Of a DNA stretch of 64,000 nt, positions 31,601 through 39,625 are shown piece after piece (position 1 is the first letter of the stretch; each line of letters starts with the position of its first letter). The translations under genes and the position numbers were made by a program. The notes below the pieces were generated by a model, which was not told where the DNA came from, searched no databases, and worked only from the letters and a program-made list of their open reading frames with translations. This DNA is from Candidatus Gastranaerophilales bacterium (GTDB lineage Bacteria; Cyanobacteriota; Vampirovibrionia; Gastranaerophilales; Gastranaerophilaceae), in the NCBI GenBank assembly GCA_944325945.1, contig CALVBW010000027.1, forward strand, positions 1 to 64,000. Direction: 5' to 3'.

Positions 31601-31782
31601 ACAACGTCTGAACTTGCACCGGCATATACGGCACTTACAACTACCTGCGGAGGCGTAATTGACGGATATTCCTCCAACGGCAGAGTTGTTATCATAAGCA
31701 TACCCGCCAGAATAATCGCAAGAGAGATTACTATAGCAAGTTTTGGACGTTTTATAAATAAATTTCCGGAATTTTCTGCCAT
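28663..31782 (-). CDS. RND efflux pump, HAE1 (AcrB-like) family
   Basis: 1039-residue proton-driven inner-membrane pump for hydrophobic or amphiphilic compounds. TM4 carries the proton-relay pair in GLVVDDAIVVLENT, and TM10 the partner Lys in GLSTKQAILIIEFAKD. Two large periplasmic loops and about 12 membrane segments fit the family. The N-terminus FIKRPKLAIVISLAIILAG is typical. One-base overlap (TAATG) with the MFP gene and four-base overlap with the TolC-like gene show one operon. Substrates cannot be predicted. Confidence 0.96.
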   Translation of the reverse strand: MAENSGNLFIKRPKLAIVISLAIILAGMLMITTLPLEEYPSITPPQVVVSAVYAGASSDVVESTVAAPVEAQLNGVENMIYMSSTSQNGSYQLTLYFDIGSDPDMAVVNVQNQLQLVTPRLPEEVRRYGLTVKKSTGGPGILMISVNSPTGTYDNLYIANYAAIYIKDELARIKGVGKVQVFGSTEYSMRIWLDANKMASLGVSTSEVAAAVQAQNTQTPAGDLGVEPMKDPQMIKLTMRTRGRLEDPKEFEEIVVRSKPDGSQIKLKDIARVELGAESYSYFSRIGGKNAAIISVSQLPEANAIDLSNKIQKKMEELSKGFPQGIEYEIQHDETEFVRESINEVIHAIALAILLVGLVTYMFLGSMRAAFIPFCAIPVSLIGVFIFMNLLGFSINLLILFALVLAVGLVVDDAIVVLENTQRHIQEGKDQKTATEITMKEVFGAVLATSLVLMAVFVPVSFMAGITGQMFRQFALCIASSIGLSTLVALTLSPALCSMILKSGDEKADFEFIQKFDDWFNNVRDKYLEGANVFINSAKLTMGVLLGIVAFVIFMFNLIPTGFLPSEDRGAIFTQIQLPDGSSASRTSMVANEIEDRILKIKGVETTITMVGFNGENTAFIVAQLKPWSQRKSKAESAEGILAIMRKEFSNYPSATIASFSPPAISGLGMFGGFEYQLLDKGNRDSQELYDEALKLLAAANKDPNFTMVYTSFTSNMPQLLLNVDVAKAMAQGVEISEIYSALAAYFGKSYINDFNKYGRVYRVYMQADSEFRARPADIDKIFVKNNYGKMVPITSVLKIDNIVGPYSRTRFNLYPAITINGSAREGVSSGQAMAIMERLSQEVLPKDMGYAWSGTSLQEQESSGQIGPILAMSIVFVYLFLVGLYESWMLPIAVLLVSPVALVGALFFQYVAGYSLDLYSQIGLVMLLGLSTKQAILIIEFAKDAHEAGMAIKDAAMQAAKLRFRAVMMTNIAFILGLLPLVFAKGAGAASRHSVGMTVFGGMIAVAFIGTFLVPAFYVIIEEMKVNIARKVNKGKKK

Positions 31783-32957
31783 TATTTACCCTTTTTTTCA
31801 GCCGTGTGTTCTTTTTGCTTAATTTTAGCCATTTCCTCCGGCGTAACAATAGTTACCGGATGTCCGGGCGTAACTTTTTGTAAGCCGTCGGTTATTACTC
31901 TGTCACCCGCCTCTAATCCTTCTGTTACAACCCAGTAATCACCTGTCTGCTGACCTACTTTTATATATGTCAACTGCGGCAAATCATCTTTATCCATTTT
32001 GTAAACATATTTACCTGCCTGATTTTCTTGAACTGCAGCCTGATGAACTACCGGCACCTTGACTTTATTATTTGAATACAATTTTATGGTAACAAATTCA
32101 CCGTGCAAAAGCCTGTTGTTAGGATTTTTGAATGTCGCACGGAGTGTTACCGTACCTGTTGACTGGTCAATTTTGTTGTCCAAAAAATCTTGAACACCGT
32201 CAAGCTCATATTTTTCGCCGTTATTAAAATACAGTTCAACTTTTCTGTTTTTGTAATTTTCCATATCGGCCTTGGCTAAAGCGTCAAAGTCATTGGAATC
32301 AAGCGGGAATGTAACATATATAGGATCCGTACTGTTGATTGTTGTCAAAGGACCTGACGACGGCGATACATAGTTCCCGACGGTTACGGTAATAATACCG
32401 ACTCTGCCGTTTACCGGAGATTTTACCATTGTATAGCCGTAATTTCTCTGACTGTCCTGATAAGCTGCCTGAGCTGATGCCAGCTGTGCCCTCAGGGCAT
32501 CCCTTTGTGACAAAATCTGATCATACTGAGCTTTTGCTATATAATCTTTTTTTACAAGCTCACTTGCACGTGCCAGCTGTTTTTCCGCATATTCAAGCTG
32601 GGCTTTTGTATTCGCTACATTTGCCTTTGCAATATTTGCAGTGTTTATAAATTCATTAGGCTCTATCTGAAACAAAACCTGACCTTGTTTTACGTAATCG
32701 CCTTCTTTAAAATAACTTTTCTGCAAATATCCGGAAATACGCGCAAGTACATTGACCTGATATTTGGAAGTTACACGCCCCGGAGCCTGAAAACTTTTGA
32801 TAATCTCCCTTTCACCTATTGCTTCAACCTGAACACTCGGTGCAGGCTGCATTCTCATTTTTTTTGTACTTATATATTCTCCGACAATACCTGAAATATA
32901 CCTCAAAAAAATCGCCGCAAGGACTATTATTAATACAATAATTATATTTTTTTTCAT
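31782..32957 (-). CDS. RND periplasmic adaptor (membrane fusion protein)
   Basis: 391-residue AcrA-like adaptor that links the RND pump to the outer-membrane channel. N-terminal membrane anchor (about residues 4-22) without a lipobox Cys, biotinyl-lipoyl half-motifs (GYLQKSYFKEGDYVKQGQVLF and a second at VKSPVNGRVG), a coiled-coil hairpin (about 95-160) and a C-terminal beta-barrel. First gene of the MFP-RND-TolC operon. No regulator gene sits beside it; two GTAAC repeats lie 30-50 bases before the start. Confidence 0.93.
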   Translation of the reverse strand: MKKNIIIVLIIVLAAIFLRYISGIVGEYISTKKMRMQPAPSVQVEAIGEREIIKSFQAPGRVTSKYQVNVLARISGYLQKSYFKEGDYVKQGQVLFQIEPNEFINTANIAKANVANTKAQLEYAEKQLARASELVKKDYIAKAQYDQILSQRDALRAQLASAQAAYQDSQRNYGYTMVKSPVNGRVGIITVTVGNYVSPSSGPLTTINSTDPIYVTFPLDSNDFDALAKADMENYKNRKVELYFNNGEKYELDGVQDFLDNKIDQSTGTVTLRATFKNPNNRLLHGEFVTIKLYSNNKVKVPVVHQAAVQENQAGKYVYKMDKDDLPQLTYIKVGQQTGDYWVVTEGLEAGDRVITDGLQKVTPGHPVTIVTPEEMAKIKQKEHTAEKKGK

Positions 32958-33042
32958 TGCTCTCCCCTGATAAAAAAGTGGTTTTGTAACAAAAATCGTA
33001 ACAAAAACAAATCAGGTTTGCAATAGTAAAAATATACAAATA

Positions 33043-33612
33043 TTAACGACAAGAACGTATAAAATCAAGCATATCAGCAAGCGCTCTGCCACGATGTGAA
33101 ATCTTATTTTTTTCATCCTCGGACATTTCTGCCATTGTTTTTCCCGAATTTTCTACAACAAAAACCGGATCGTATCCGAATCCGTTTACACCGGATTGAT
33201 GTTCTGCAATTTTGCCTTTGCATTCACCTTTTGAAACATGCAAAATCTCACCGTTTTCATCCAAAAGTGTCATAACGCATACAAATTTTGCACTTCTGTC
33301 GGATACTCCTTCAAGTTCTTTTAAAATTTTATTAATCTTTTCCTGCTGTGTACCTGCATAACGTGCGGAGAATAAGCCGGGAGCGCCGTTTAAAGCGTCA
33401 ACACACAACCCTGAATCATCCGCAAGCGACATTTTATGAGATACTCTGACAGCTTCTTTTGCTTTTTTATAGGAATTTTCTTCAAAAGTCAAACCGTCCT
33501 CAACAGGATTAAAGCCCTCATCCGGCAAAACAAATTCTATTCCGCTGCCATCAGAAATTTCGTTTATCTCCCTTAATTTATCTTTATTTCCCGTTGCGAA
33601 AACTATTTTCAT
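33043..33612 (-). CDS. rdgB: XTP/dITP diphosphatase (RdgB/HAM1 family)
   Basis: Removes non-canonical purine nucleoside triphosphates from the nucleotide pool. 189 residues with the family start FATGNKDKLREI, the LADDSGLCVDAL catalytic segment, GFGYDPVF and SHRGRAL near the end. It overlaps uppS by a single base, as second gene of a two-gene operon. Confidence 0.95.
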   Translation of the reverse strand: MKIVFATGNKDKLREINEISDGSGIEFVLPDEGFNPVEDGLTFEENSYKKAKEAVRVSHKMSLADDSGLCVDALNGAPGLFSARYAGTQQEKINKILKELEGVSDRSAKFVCVMTLLDENGEILHVSKGECKGKIAEHQSGVNGFGYDPVFVVENSGKTMAEMSEDEKNKISHRGRALADMLDFIRSCR

Positions 33613-34340
33613 TATTTACCGTACCGTCTTTGTCTGTGCCCGAATTCAAAAATGGCTTTTGAAAGCAATTCCTCGTCAAATTCCGGCCAGAATTCTTTCA
33701 TAACTAAAAATTCCGAATATGCAATCTGCCACAAAAGATAATTTGAAACCCTCATCTCGCCGCCCGTTCTGATTAACAAATCAGGATCCGGAATATCTTT
33801 TGTATAAAGTTCTTTGGATATCAAATCTTCCGTAATATCTTCCGGTTTTGCACCTTTTTCTATTATATGTTTAACTGCATTTACAATCTCATCACGGGAG
33901 CCGTAATTAAAAGCTATCTGCAATCTGACACCCGTATTGTTTTTTGTATAATCCATTGCATCATACAAAATTTTCTGTAATTTCGGGTTCAACTTGGTCA
34001 AATCACCGATAAAATTAATCACAACGCCGTTTTCATGAAGTTCCTTTAATTCATTTTTTATAGTATTTGCCAGAAGTTCCATCAAAAACGCAACTTCTTC
34101 GGGTTTTCTGTTCCAATTTTCAGTTGAAAAGGCATACACGGTCAAATATTTCACACCAAACTTATGGCAAGCTTTAAGCGCAGCTTTTAATGCATCAACG
34201 CCTTTTTTATGACCCATTGCGGACGGAAGATTTCGTTCTTTTGCCCAGCGGCGGTTCCCATCCATAATTATTGCTATATGCTGCAAATTAGTACTTTTTA
34301 CTATTTCTTCGGCTGTTAATTTTTCAATCTCAGTTATCAT
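33612..34340 (-). CDS. uppS: Isoprenyl (undecaprenyl) diphosphate synthase
   Basis: cis-Prenyltransferase making the lipid carrier for peptidoglycan and O-antigen synthesis. 242 residues; HIAIIMDGNRRWAKERNLP carries the catalytic Asp, YAFSTENWNRK the conserved substrate segment, and DLLIRTGGEMRVSNYLLWQ the C-terminal dimer and Mg region. Start region TAEEIVKSTNLQ is slightly longer than in E. coli. It leads the operon with rdgB. A terminator directly upstream separates it from the 34409 gene. Confidence 0.96.
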   Translation of the reverse strand: MITEIEKLTAEEIVKSTNLQHIAIIMDGNRRWAKERNLPSAMGHKKGVDALKAALKACHKFGVKYLTVYAFSTENWNRKPEEVAFLMELLANTIKNELKELHENGVVINFIGDLTKLNPKLQKILYDAMDYTKNNTGVRLQIAFNYGSRDEIVNAVKHIIEKGAKPEDITEDLISKELYTKDIPDPDLLIRTGGEMRVSNYLLWQIAYSEFLVMKEFWPEFDEELLSKAIFEFGHRQRRYGK

Positions 34341-34363
34341 AATTCCTCACCCGAAAATTATAG

Positions 34364-34398
34364 CACAAAAAAACACCGCCGAAGCGGTGTTTTTTTAA
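34364..34398 (-). terminator. Terminator of the 34409-35011 gene
   Basis: Stem AACACCGC / GCGGTGTT; minus-strand loop TTCG then seven T. Confidence 0.85.
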
Positions 34399-34408
34399 AA
34401 TTTAATCT

Positions 34409-35011
34409 TTACTTGAGAGAACTTCTCGGTGTTATTCCTGAAAAAGCATGTCTGAGTTCAGCAAATTTTTCTTTGTGCAAGGCTTTTGAATTAAGTTTTG
34501 CTGCATATTCGTCAACACCTCTTACATATTCCAAAATACCTTCTTTTTTAGCTTTTTCCAATTCAGGACTTAAACCTCTGCTAAAAATAGTTGTATTTTC
34601 AACTTTTTGTTGTTTTTTAAATATATTTTTTACAAATTTCTTAGACTTAGCCCATTTATCAGCAACAAAATCAGAAACAGAATTATATGCTTTACTTAAT
34701 CCTTCTTTAGCATTTTCAATATTTTTACTAAATCCGTTTTCTTTTAAATCTGCAAAAAATTTGCCGATATTTTTGCGGTAAATAATTCCAGCAGCAATTG
34801 CACCTGCAGCAGCCAGACCGCCTACAATGCCCAGAACAAGCTTTTTAGTTTTTGAATTATCTTTTTTAGGTACACCGTAAACATCAGTCAGCTGTTTCAA
34901 CTGAGCTTTATTTACAACAACAGCACCCATATTACCATTTGTAACAGTGACTGAGTATCTGTCCTTACCTATTTTTCTAACATCATAACCGGGAATTGCT
35001 ACTATTGACAT
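34409..35011 (-). CDS. Single-pass membrane protein, lineage-specific
   Basis: Unrecognised 200-residue protein starting MSIVAIPGYDVRKIGKDRYS. The first 45 residues look like a small beta fold, then a Lys-rich stretch, a Gly/Ala-rich membrane helix (LGIVGGLAAAGAIAAGIIY, about residues 62-80), and a long basic helical C-terminus. The GxxxG-like helix resembles membrane-inserting segments of bacterial effectors, but that is only a resemblance. It has its own terminator, an AAAGGAC site, and the GTAAC motif about 80 bases upstream. Confidence 0.65.
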   Translation of the reverse strand: MSIVAIPGYDVRKIGKDRYSVTVTNGNMGAVVVNKAQLKQLTDVYGVPKKDNSKTKKLVLGIVGGLAAAGAIAAGIIYRKNIGKFFADLKENGFSKNIENAKEGLSKAYNSVSDFVADKWAKSKKFVKNIFKKQQKVENTTIFSRGLSPELEKAKKEGILEYVRGVDEYAAKLNSKALHKEKFAELRHAFSGITPRSSLK

Positions 35012-35083
35012 ATTAATGTCCTTTCAAAATATTCTACCTACATTTACATTAAAACTCTTAAAAATTTTTATTGCTATTATTTA

Positions 35084-35104
35084 TATATTTTGTTACAAAC
35101 ATTA
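35084..35104 (-). promoter_or_regulatory. GTAAC motif upstream of the 35011 gene
   Basis: Read toward the gene: TTAATGTTTGTAACAAAATA, about 75-93 bases before the start codon. Confidence 0.35.
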
Positions 35105-35108
35105 ACAA

Positions 35109-35134
35109 ATGAGTACCCTTTAAGGGGTACTCAT
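35109..35134 (-). terminator. Possible terminator of nrdJ
   Basis: Perfect stem ATGAGTACCC / GGGTACTCAT with a 6-base loop 30 bases after the nrdJ stop; the T-run is weak. Confidence 0.55.
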
Positions 35135-35163
35135 TTTACTCTCTTTCTTATTGCGGATAAAGT

Positions 35164-37170
35164 TTATGAACAGCCTGAATAGCCACATTTCAAGCAAATA
35201 AAGCAGCCTTCTGCCATTTGAATTTCATTACCACATTCAGGACATTTAACCGTTTTAATTTCCCCCGTAGGTTCTTCTGAAACGGTTTCAGCGACTTCCT
35301 CCACTTTTTCCTCTGCCTTTTCTTCGGATTTTTTCTTGTCATCCAAATTCATAGGCTGGAATTGACGGGAATTGTTTCTGTATACCGTAATACCTTTAAG
35401 ATTATTTTTGTATGCAAGAATATAAGCTTCTTCGATATCTTTTCTTGTAGCATGTTCTTCAAAGTTTACGGTTTTAGAAACAGCATTATCAGTATGCAGC
35501 TGGAATGCTGCCTGCATTTTTACATGCCAGTACGGAGAAACATCGTGAGCGGTCACAAAAATATGTTTAACTTCATCTGATATTCCGTCTACATGCGCAA
35601 TTGATCCGTCTTTTGCAATCTTTTTCATCAATTCTTCGGAATAAAGTCCGTGAGATACCATATAATCTTTGAAAATCGGATTGATTTCAAGCATTTCGGT
35701 ACCGTCCATAATCAATCTTGAAAATACAAGACCGAATAAAGGTTCTACACCGCCTGATGCACCGGCTATCATTGAAATTGTACCGGTCGGCGCAATACAT
35801 GTAGTGGTTGCATTTCTGATACCGTATTGTTTAATAAGTTCATCCAATTCTTTCCATTGATCATCGGAAATTTTACCGGCGGATTTACCTTTATATTTGT
35901 TATAAAGATAATATTCACTATCGTAAACACTTCCTTTAAAGTTATTAAATCTTCCGCGTTCTTTTGAAAGTTCAATAGATTCGCATTTTGATTCATAATC
36001 TATAAATTCCATAACCTGACTTGCGAGTTTGGTACCTTCTTCTGATGCATAAGATATGCCCATTTTCATAAGCATATCAGCCCAGCCCATAACACCAAGA
36101 CCGATTTTTCTGTTGTTTTGAACCATTTCAGAAATTTGCGGAAGCGGATAATTATTAACCGCAATGACGTTATCCAAAAATCTGATTGCAGTTCTGGTTG
36201 TTTCAGCCAGCAAATCCCAGTCAACCTCTGTGCCTGAAGATGTTTCTTTAACCATTCTGCCAAGGTTGATTGACCCTAAATTACATGCTTCATAAGCCAA
36301 CAAAGGAACTTCGCCGCAAGGATTTGTTGATTCAATTTCGCCGATTAAAGGTGTCGGGTTATCAGCATTCATTTTGTCAATGAACACAATACCGGGCTCG
36401 CCGTTTCTCCATGCACCGTCGACAATCATGTCAAATACTTTTTTCGCGCTTAATCTGCCGACAACCTGATTATTCTGCGGATTAATCAGGTCATAATCAG
36501 TACCGTTAATATAGGCTTCCATAAATTTATCAGTTACGGCAACAGAAATATTAAAGTTGTTTAACTTATTGTTATCAGATTTACATTCAATAAAGTCCAA
36601 AATGTCAGGGTGATCAACTCTCAAGATACCCATATTAGCGCCGCGGCGTGTACCGCCCTGTTTAACGGCTTCCGTTGCAGCGTTAAATACTTCCATAAAG
36701 GATACCGGACCTGATGAAACACCCATTGTTGATCTTACAACACTGTTTTTAGGTCTTAATTTTGAGAAAGAAAAACCTGTGCCGCCGCCGGATTTATGAA
36801 TTAAGGCTGTATTTTTAACTGTTTCAAAAATACCTTCCAGAGAATCCTCAACAGGCAGTACAAAACAAGCTGCCAATTGTCCGAGTTCTCTACCCGCATT
36901 CATTAAGGTCGGTGAATTCGGCATGAAATAAAGATTTGTAATAGATTTATAAAATCTTTCGGTAAGTTTATCAACATCGGATTGAGTCGCACCGAATTTA
37001 AAATCGCCTTCCGCAATGGTTTTTGCAACACGTCTGAACATATCAGCCGGTTTTTCCGTACAATTTCCGTCTTTATCGCGTTTAAGATATCTTCTCTCCA
37101 ATACTTTTACCGCGTTTTCGGATAAACATACATCATCAATACACGTAGAATCTGCCACATTAACCTCCAT
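35164..37170 (-). CDS. nrdJ: Adenosylcobalamin-dependent (class II) ribonucleoside-diphosphate reductase
   Basis: Reduces ribonucleotides to deoxyribonucleotides using a B12-derived thiyl radical. 668 residues. Conserved points: GGTRRGANMGIL, STNPCGEVPLLAYEACNLGS with an active Cys, and CIAPTGTISMIAGASGGVEP. An acidic linker leads to a C-terminal zinc-ribbon (CPECGNE ... CLKCGYSGCS) like that of the NrdJ/NrdZ group, probably delivering electrons. No other ribonucleotide reductase is in the window. I looked for a cobalamin-riboswitch box upstream and found none. Confidence 0.95.
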   Translation of the reverse strand: MEVNVADSTCIDDVCLSENAVKVLERRYLKRDKDGNCTEKPADMFRRVAKTIAEGDFKFGATQSDVDKLTERFYKSITNLYFMPNSPTLMNAGRELGQLAACFVLPVEDSLEGIFETVKNTALIHKSGGGTGFSFSKLRPKNSVVRSTMGVSSGPVSFMEVFNAATEAVKQGGTRRGANMGILRVDHPDILDFIECKSDNNKLNNFNISVAVTDKFMEAYINGTDYDLINPQNNQVVGRLSAKKVFDMIVDGAWRNGEPGIVFIDKMNADNPTPLIGEIESTNPCGEVPLLAYEACNLGSINLGRMVKETSSGTEVDWDLLAETTRTAIRFLDNVIAVNNYPLPQISEMVQNNRKIGLGVMGWADMLMKMGISYASEEGTKLASQVMEFIDYESKCESIELSKERGRFNNFKGSVYDSEYYLYNKYKGKSAGKISDDQWKELDELIKQYGIRNATTTCIAPTGTISMIAGASGGVEPLFGLVFSRLIMDGTEMLEINPIFKDYMVSHGLYSEELMKKIAKDGSIAHVDGISDEVKHIFVTAHDVSPYWHVKMQAAFQLHTDNAVSKTVNFEEHATRKDIEEAYILAYKNNLKGITVYRNNSRQFQPMNLDDKKKSEEKAEEKVEEVAETVSEEPTGEIKTVKCPECGNEIQMAEGCFICLKCGYSGCS

Positions 37171-37368
37171 AGTCTGTTATTTTAAAAGTAATTCTATCCC
37201 TTAAAAGCATGCCCGAAAGCATGATTGTTCTACAATTTTACATCAGTTTTCATTTACGCGCAACAGCATGCCAAAACTGTAACACTATTTAATTTTTTAC
37301 GTGATAAATACGCTATCTATATACAACAAAAATGCTGAACCCATATACCCTCTGCATTTATTGCGTAA

Positions 37369-37491
37369 GAACAACCTGACAAAACCCGCAACAACGGTTA
37401 TGGCTGTACCGCATGGGTAATTTATAACAAAAATATGGATTACCTGAAATGCAGCTATTTATCCTGGGACGGCAAACATAAATGCGATTAA
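37369..37491 (+). pseudogene. Remnant of a prepilin-like gene (3' end)
   Basis: The + strand encodes NNGYGCTAWVIYNKNMDYLK then CSYLSWDGKHKCD and a stop. This closely follows the C-terminus of the 49896 prepilin (DGCTAWVLTFNNMDYLHCDG, LSWDGAHSCKDAK). In-frame stop at 37366 and no start or pilin N-terminus upstream, so only the tail survives; a second frame just upstream may hold more decayed sequence. It occupies the 350-base gap between nrdJ and rpsI; the rest of that gap (37171-37368) shows nothing else clear. Confidence 0.8.
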
Positions 37492-37521
37492 AAAAGCCGG
37501 TTTTGAAAACCGGCTTTTGAT
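37490..37521. terminator. Terminator of the ribosomal operon (bidirectional)
   Basis: Stem AAGCCGGTTTT / AAAACCGGCTT with a minus-strand T-run, directly after the rpsI stop, and after the pilin remnant on the other strand. Confidence 0.85.
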
Positions 37522-37522
37522 A

Positions 37523-37918
37523 TTAACGTTTTGAGAATTGGAAACGTTTTCTTGCACGTTTGCGACCGTATTTTTTACGTTCTTTAACACGCGGATCACG
37601 TGTCAGCAAACCTTCAAGTCTTAATACGTTTCTGTATTCTTCGTTAGATTTTACAAGTGCTCTTGCAATACCGTGTCTGATTGCACCGCATTGAGCAACA
37701 ACACCGCCGCCTACAGCTTTTACTCTGACATCATATTTATCCTGATTATCAGTCAAAACAAGCGGTCTGTAGACTAACATTTCTATGGCAGGTCTGTTTC
37801 CGATATAATCGGTTAATTTTTTACCGTTTACGAAAATTCTGCCTTTGCCTTTAACCAATTTTACTACTGCAATAGAGGTCTTTCTGCGTCCTGTAGCTAT
37901 AATTTCTTTATCAGCCAT
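37523..37918 (-). CDS. rpsI: 30S ribosomal protein S9
   Basis: 131 residues; contacts the P-site tRNA anticodon loop with its C-terminal tail, which here ends RKRARKRFQFSKR, the conserved -SKR. GRRKTSIAVVKL and VRVKAVGGGVVAQCGAIRHG are family signatures. Overlaps rplM by one base; last gene of the operon. Confidence 0.98.
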   Translation of the reverse strand: MADKEIIATGRRKTSIAVVKLVKGKGRIFVNGKKLTDYIGNRPAIEMLVYRPLVLTDNQDKYDVRVKAVGGGVVAQCGAIRHGIARALVKSNEEYRNVLRLEGLLTRDPRVKERKKYGRKRARKRFQFSKR

Positions 37919-38355
37919 TATTTAACCTCCTTTTCTAATACAATTGGTTTTTGTGCAGCATGCGGATGTTCCGGACCATTGTAGACTTTCAATTTTGTAA
38001 ATTGAGTATCGCCCAATGTGTTATGCTGAAGCATCCCTTTTACTGCTTTTTCAATTAATTTTCTTGCATCTTTTTCGCGTACTTCTTTTACGCTTGCAGC
38101 TTTCAAGCCGCCCGGATAACCGGTGTGATGATAATAAATTTTATCAGTTTCTTTTTTACCTGAAACAACAACTTTGTCAGCATTGATTACGATGACAAAA
38201 TCACCTGTATCAACGTTGGGTGTATATTCAGGTTTATTTTTACCTCTTAGAATATTAGCAATTCTGGCAGCCAATCTGCCCAGGATTTCACCTTCGGCAT
38301 CGATTAAATACCATTTTCTTTCAACTTCCAGAGGTTTTGCTGAATATGTTTTCAT
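37918..38355 (-). CDS. rplM: 50S ribosomal protein L13
   Basis: 145 residues, starting [20 protein letters not shown] as in other L13. The ATG at 38355 has GGAG seven bases upstream; an upstream extension of nine codons (from 38382) is not conserved. [17 protein letters not shown] and [19 protein letters not shown] are typical. Paired with rpsI as in most bacteria. Confidence 0.97.
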   Translation of the reverse strand: MKTYSAKPLEVERKWYLIDAEGEILGRLAARIANILRGKNKPEYTPNVDTGDFVIVINADKVVVSGKKETDKIYYHHTGYPGGLKAASVKEVREKDARKLIEKAVKGMLQHNTLGDTQFTKLKVYNGPEHPHAAQKPIVLEKEVK

Positions 38356-38403
38356 GCTTATTCTCCATTTTTTACCACACATCGAAAATATTCCGATGAA
38401 GGT

Positions 38404-39159
38404 TTAATATGTTACTTCTACTAATGTCAATCCATACGGACTGACGGTTTGACCGGCTTTCTTCCGATCTTTTGCCTCAAGAACATTTTTCATATGTTCA
38501 GGTTGCATGTTGTGCCCTTCTATTTCTAAAAGGGTTCCGACAATGGCTCTTACCATATTATACAAAAACCTGTTTCCTATAATATCAATAATTACCCTGT
38601 CGCCGGCGCGTGAAACTTTCGCTTCATAGATAAAACAAACTTTGCTCGGGTTCAGCGTTCCGGAACTTTTAAAACTTGAAAAATCGTGTTCACCTTTGAT
38701 ATAATCCAATGCTTTTTGCATTCTTTTTATATCAATCTCATACTTAATTCTTAATAAATCTCCGTCAAAAGCGTTTTTGCATCTGCGATTAACAAATTCA
38801 TAAACATAATGACGTTTTTTAGCCGATTTTTGTGCATGAAATTTAGGGGAAACCTCTTTCAAATCAGAGACAGATATATCTTTGGGAAGTATTTCGTTCA
38901 GAGAATAGACAAACTTTGAAGCAACAATAGGTTTGTCACAATCAAAATGAACGACCTGCCCGACAGAATTTACACCTCTATCTGTCCTTCCGGAAAAGAT
39001 TGTTTTAACCCGCCGGTTATTATTTATGGTTTTACCATATATCAATGTACTGAGTGCTTTTTCAAGTTCTCCCTGTATAGTCGGTAAATCACTTCCGGCT
39101 TGCAATTGGCTTCCGGCATAGTTTTTACCTATATACTGAACCTGAACGGCATAACGCAT
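38404..39159 (-). CDS. truA: tRNA pseudouridine(38-40) synthase
   Basis: Isomerises uridines in the anticodon arm of many tRNAs. 251 residues; catalytic Asp in FSGRTDRGVNSVGQVVHF, then HYVYEF and the C-terminal RFLYNMVRAIVGTLLEIE segment. Lies three bases after rplQ, a common arrangement in Gram-positives and cyanobacterial relatives. Confidence 0.96.
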   Translation of the reverse strand: MRYAVQVQYIGKNYAGSQLQAGSDLPTIQGELEKALSTLIYGKTINNNRRVKTIFSGRTDRGVNSVGQVVHFDCDKPIVASKFVYSLNEILPKDISVSDLKEVSPKFHAQKSAKKRHYVYEFVNRRCKNAFDGDLLRIKYEIDIKRMQKALDYIKGEHDFSSFKSSGTLNPSKVCFIYEAKVSRAGDRVIIDIIGNRFLYNMVRAIVGTLLEIEGHNMQPEHMKNVLEAKDRKKAGQTVSPYGLTLVEVTY

Positions 39160-39162
39160 ATG

Positions 39163-39591
39163 TTATACCAGTTGGATTAATGCCATTTCAGAGGCATCTC
39201 CGCGTCTTGGCGGCAAACGGTAAATTCTTGTGTAACCGCCTTCACGGTTAGAATATTTTTTACCGATTACAACAAACAATTTTCTCAAAACTGTTTCTGC
39301 TGCCAATTTTTTGTCAGCCTGAGGTGCGTCAAAAACTTCACCTGTTGCCAAATCCATATATTTTCCGGTTTCTTTGTCGAAAATATATTTAGCGGCCTGG
39401 CGGCGGCTGTTCAAATCACCTTTTTTTGCAAATGTGATAATCTCTTCAGCGTACGGTCTCAAAGCTTTTGCTCTTGCCATAGTTGTTTTGATTTCACCAT
39501 GCATAAAAAGTTCAGTCGCTAAAGAACGCAACAAGGCTTCTCTTTGGTCTTGTGCTTTTCCAAGCGTATGTTTTTTAGTTTGGTGTCTCAT
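39163..39591 (-). CDS. rplQ: 50S ribosomal protein L17
   Basis: 142 residues, slightly longer than the 115-130 typical because of an insert around residues 68-92 (KETGKYMDLATGEVFDAPQA). Start MRHQTKKHTLGKAQDQREAL and end GYTRIYRLPPRRGDASEMAL are family signatures. Located downstream of rpoA as usual. Confidence 0.97.
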   Translation of the reverse strand: MRHQTKKHTLGKAQDQREALLRSLATELFMHGEIKTTMARAKALRPYAEEIITFAKKGDLNSRRQAAKYIFDKETGKYMDLATGEVFDAPQADKKLAAETVLRKLFVVIGKKYSNREGGYTRIYRLPPRRGDASEMALIQLV

Positions 39592-39625
39592 TTTTATTTT
39601 CCTTTTTATTAATTTATTATCTTAA

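Noticed and set aside
37171-37368. Cobalamin riboswitch ahead of nrdJ
   Set aside because: Looked for the conserved B12-box GCCACTG on the minus strand; not present, and no matching stem layout.
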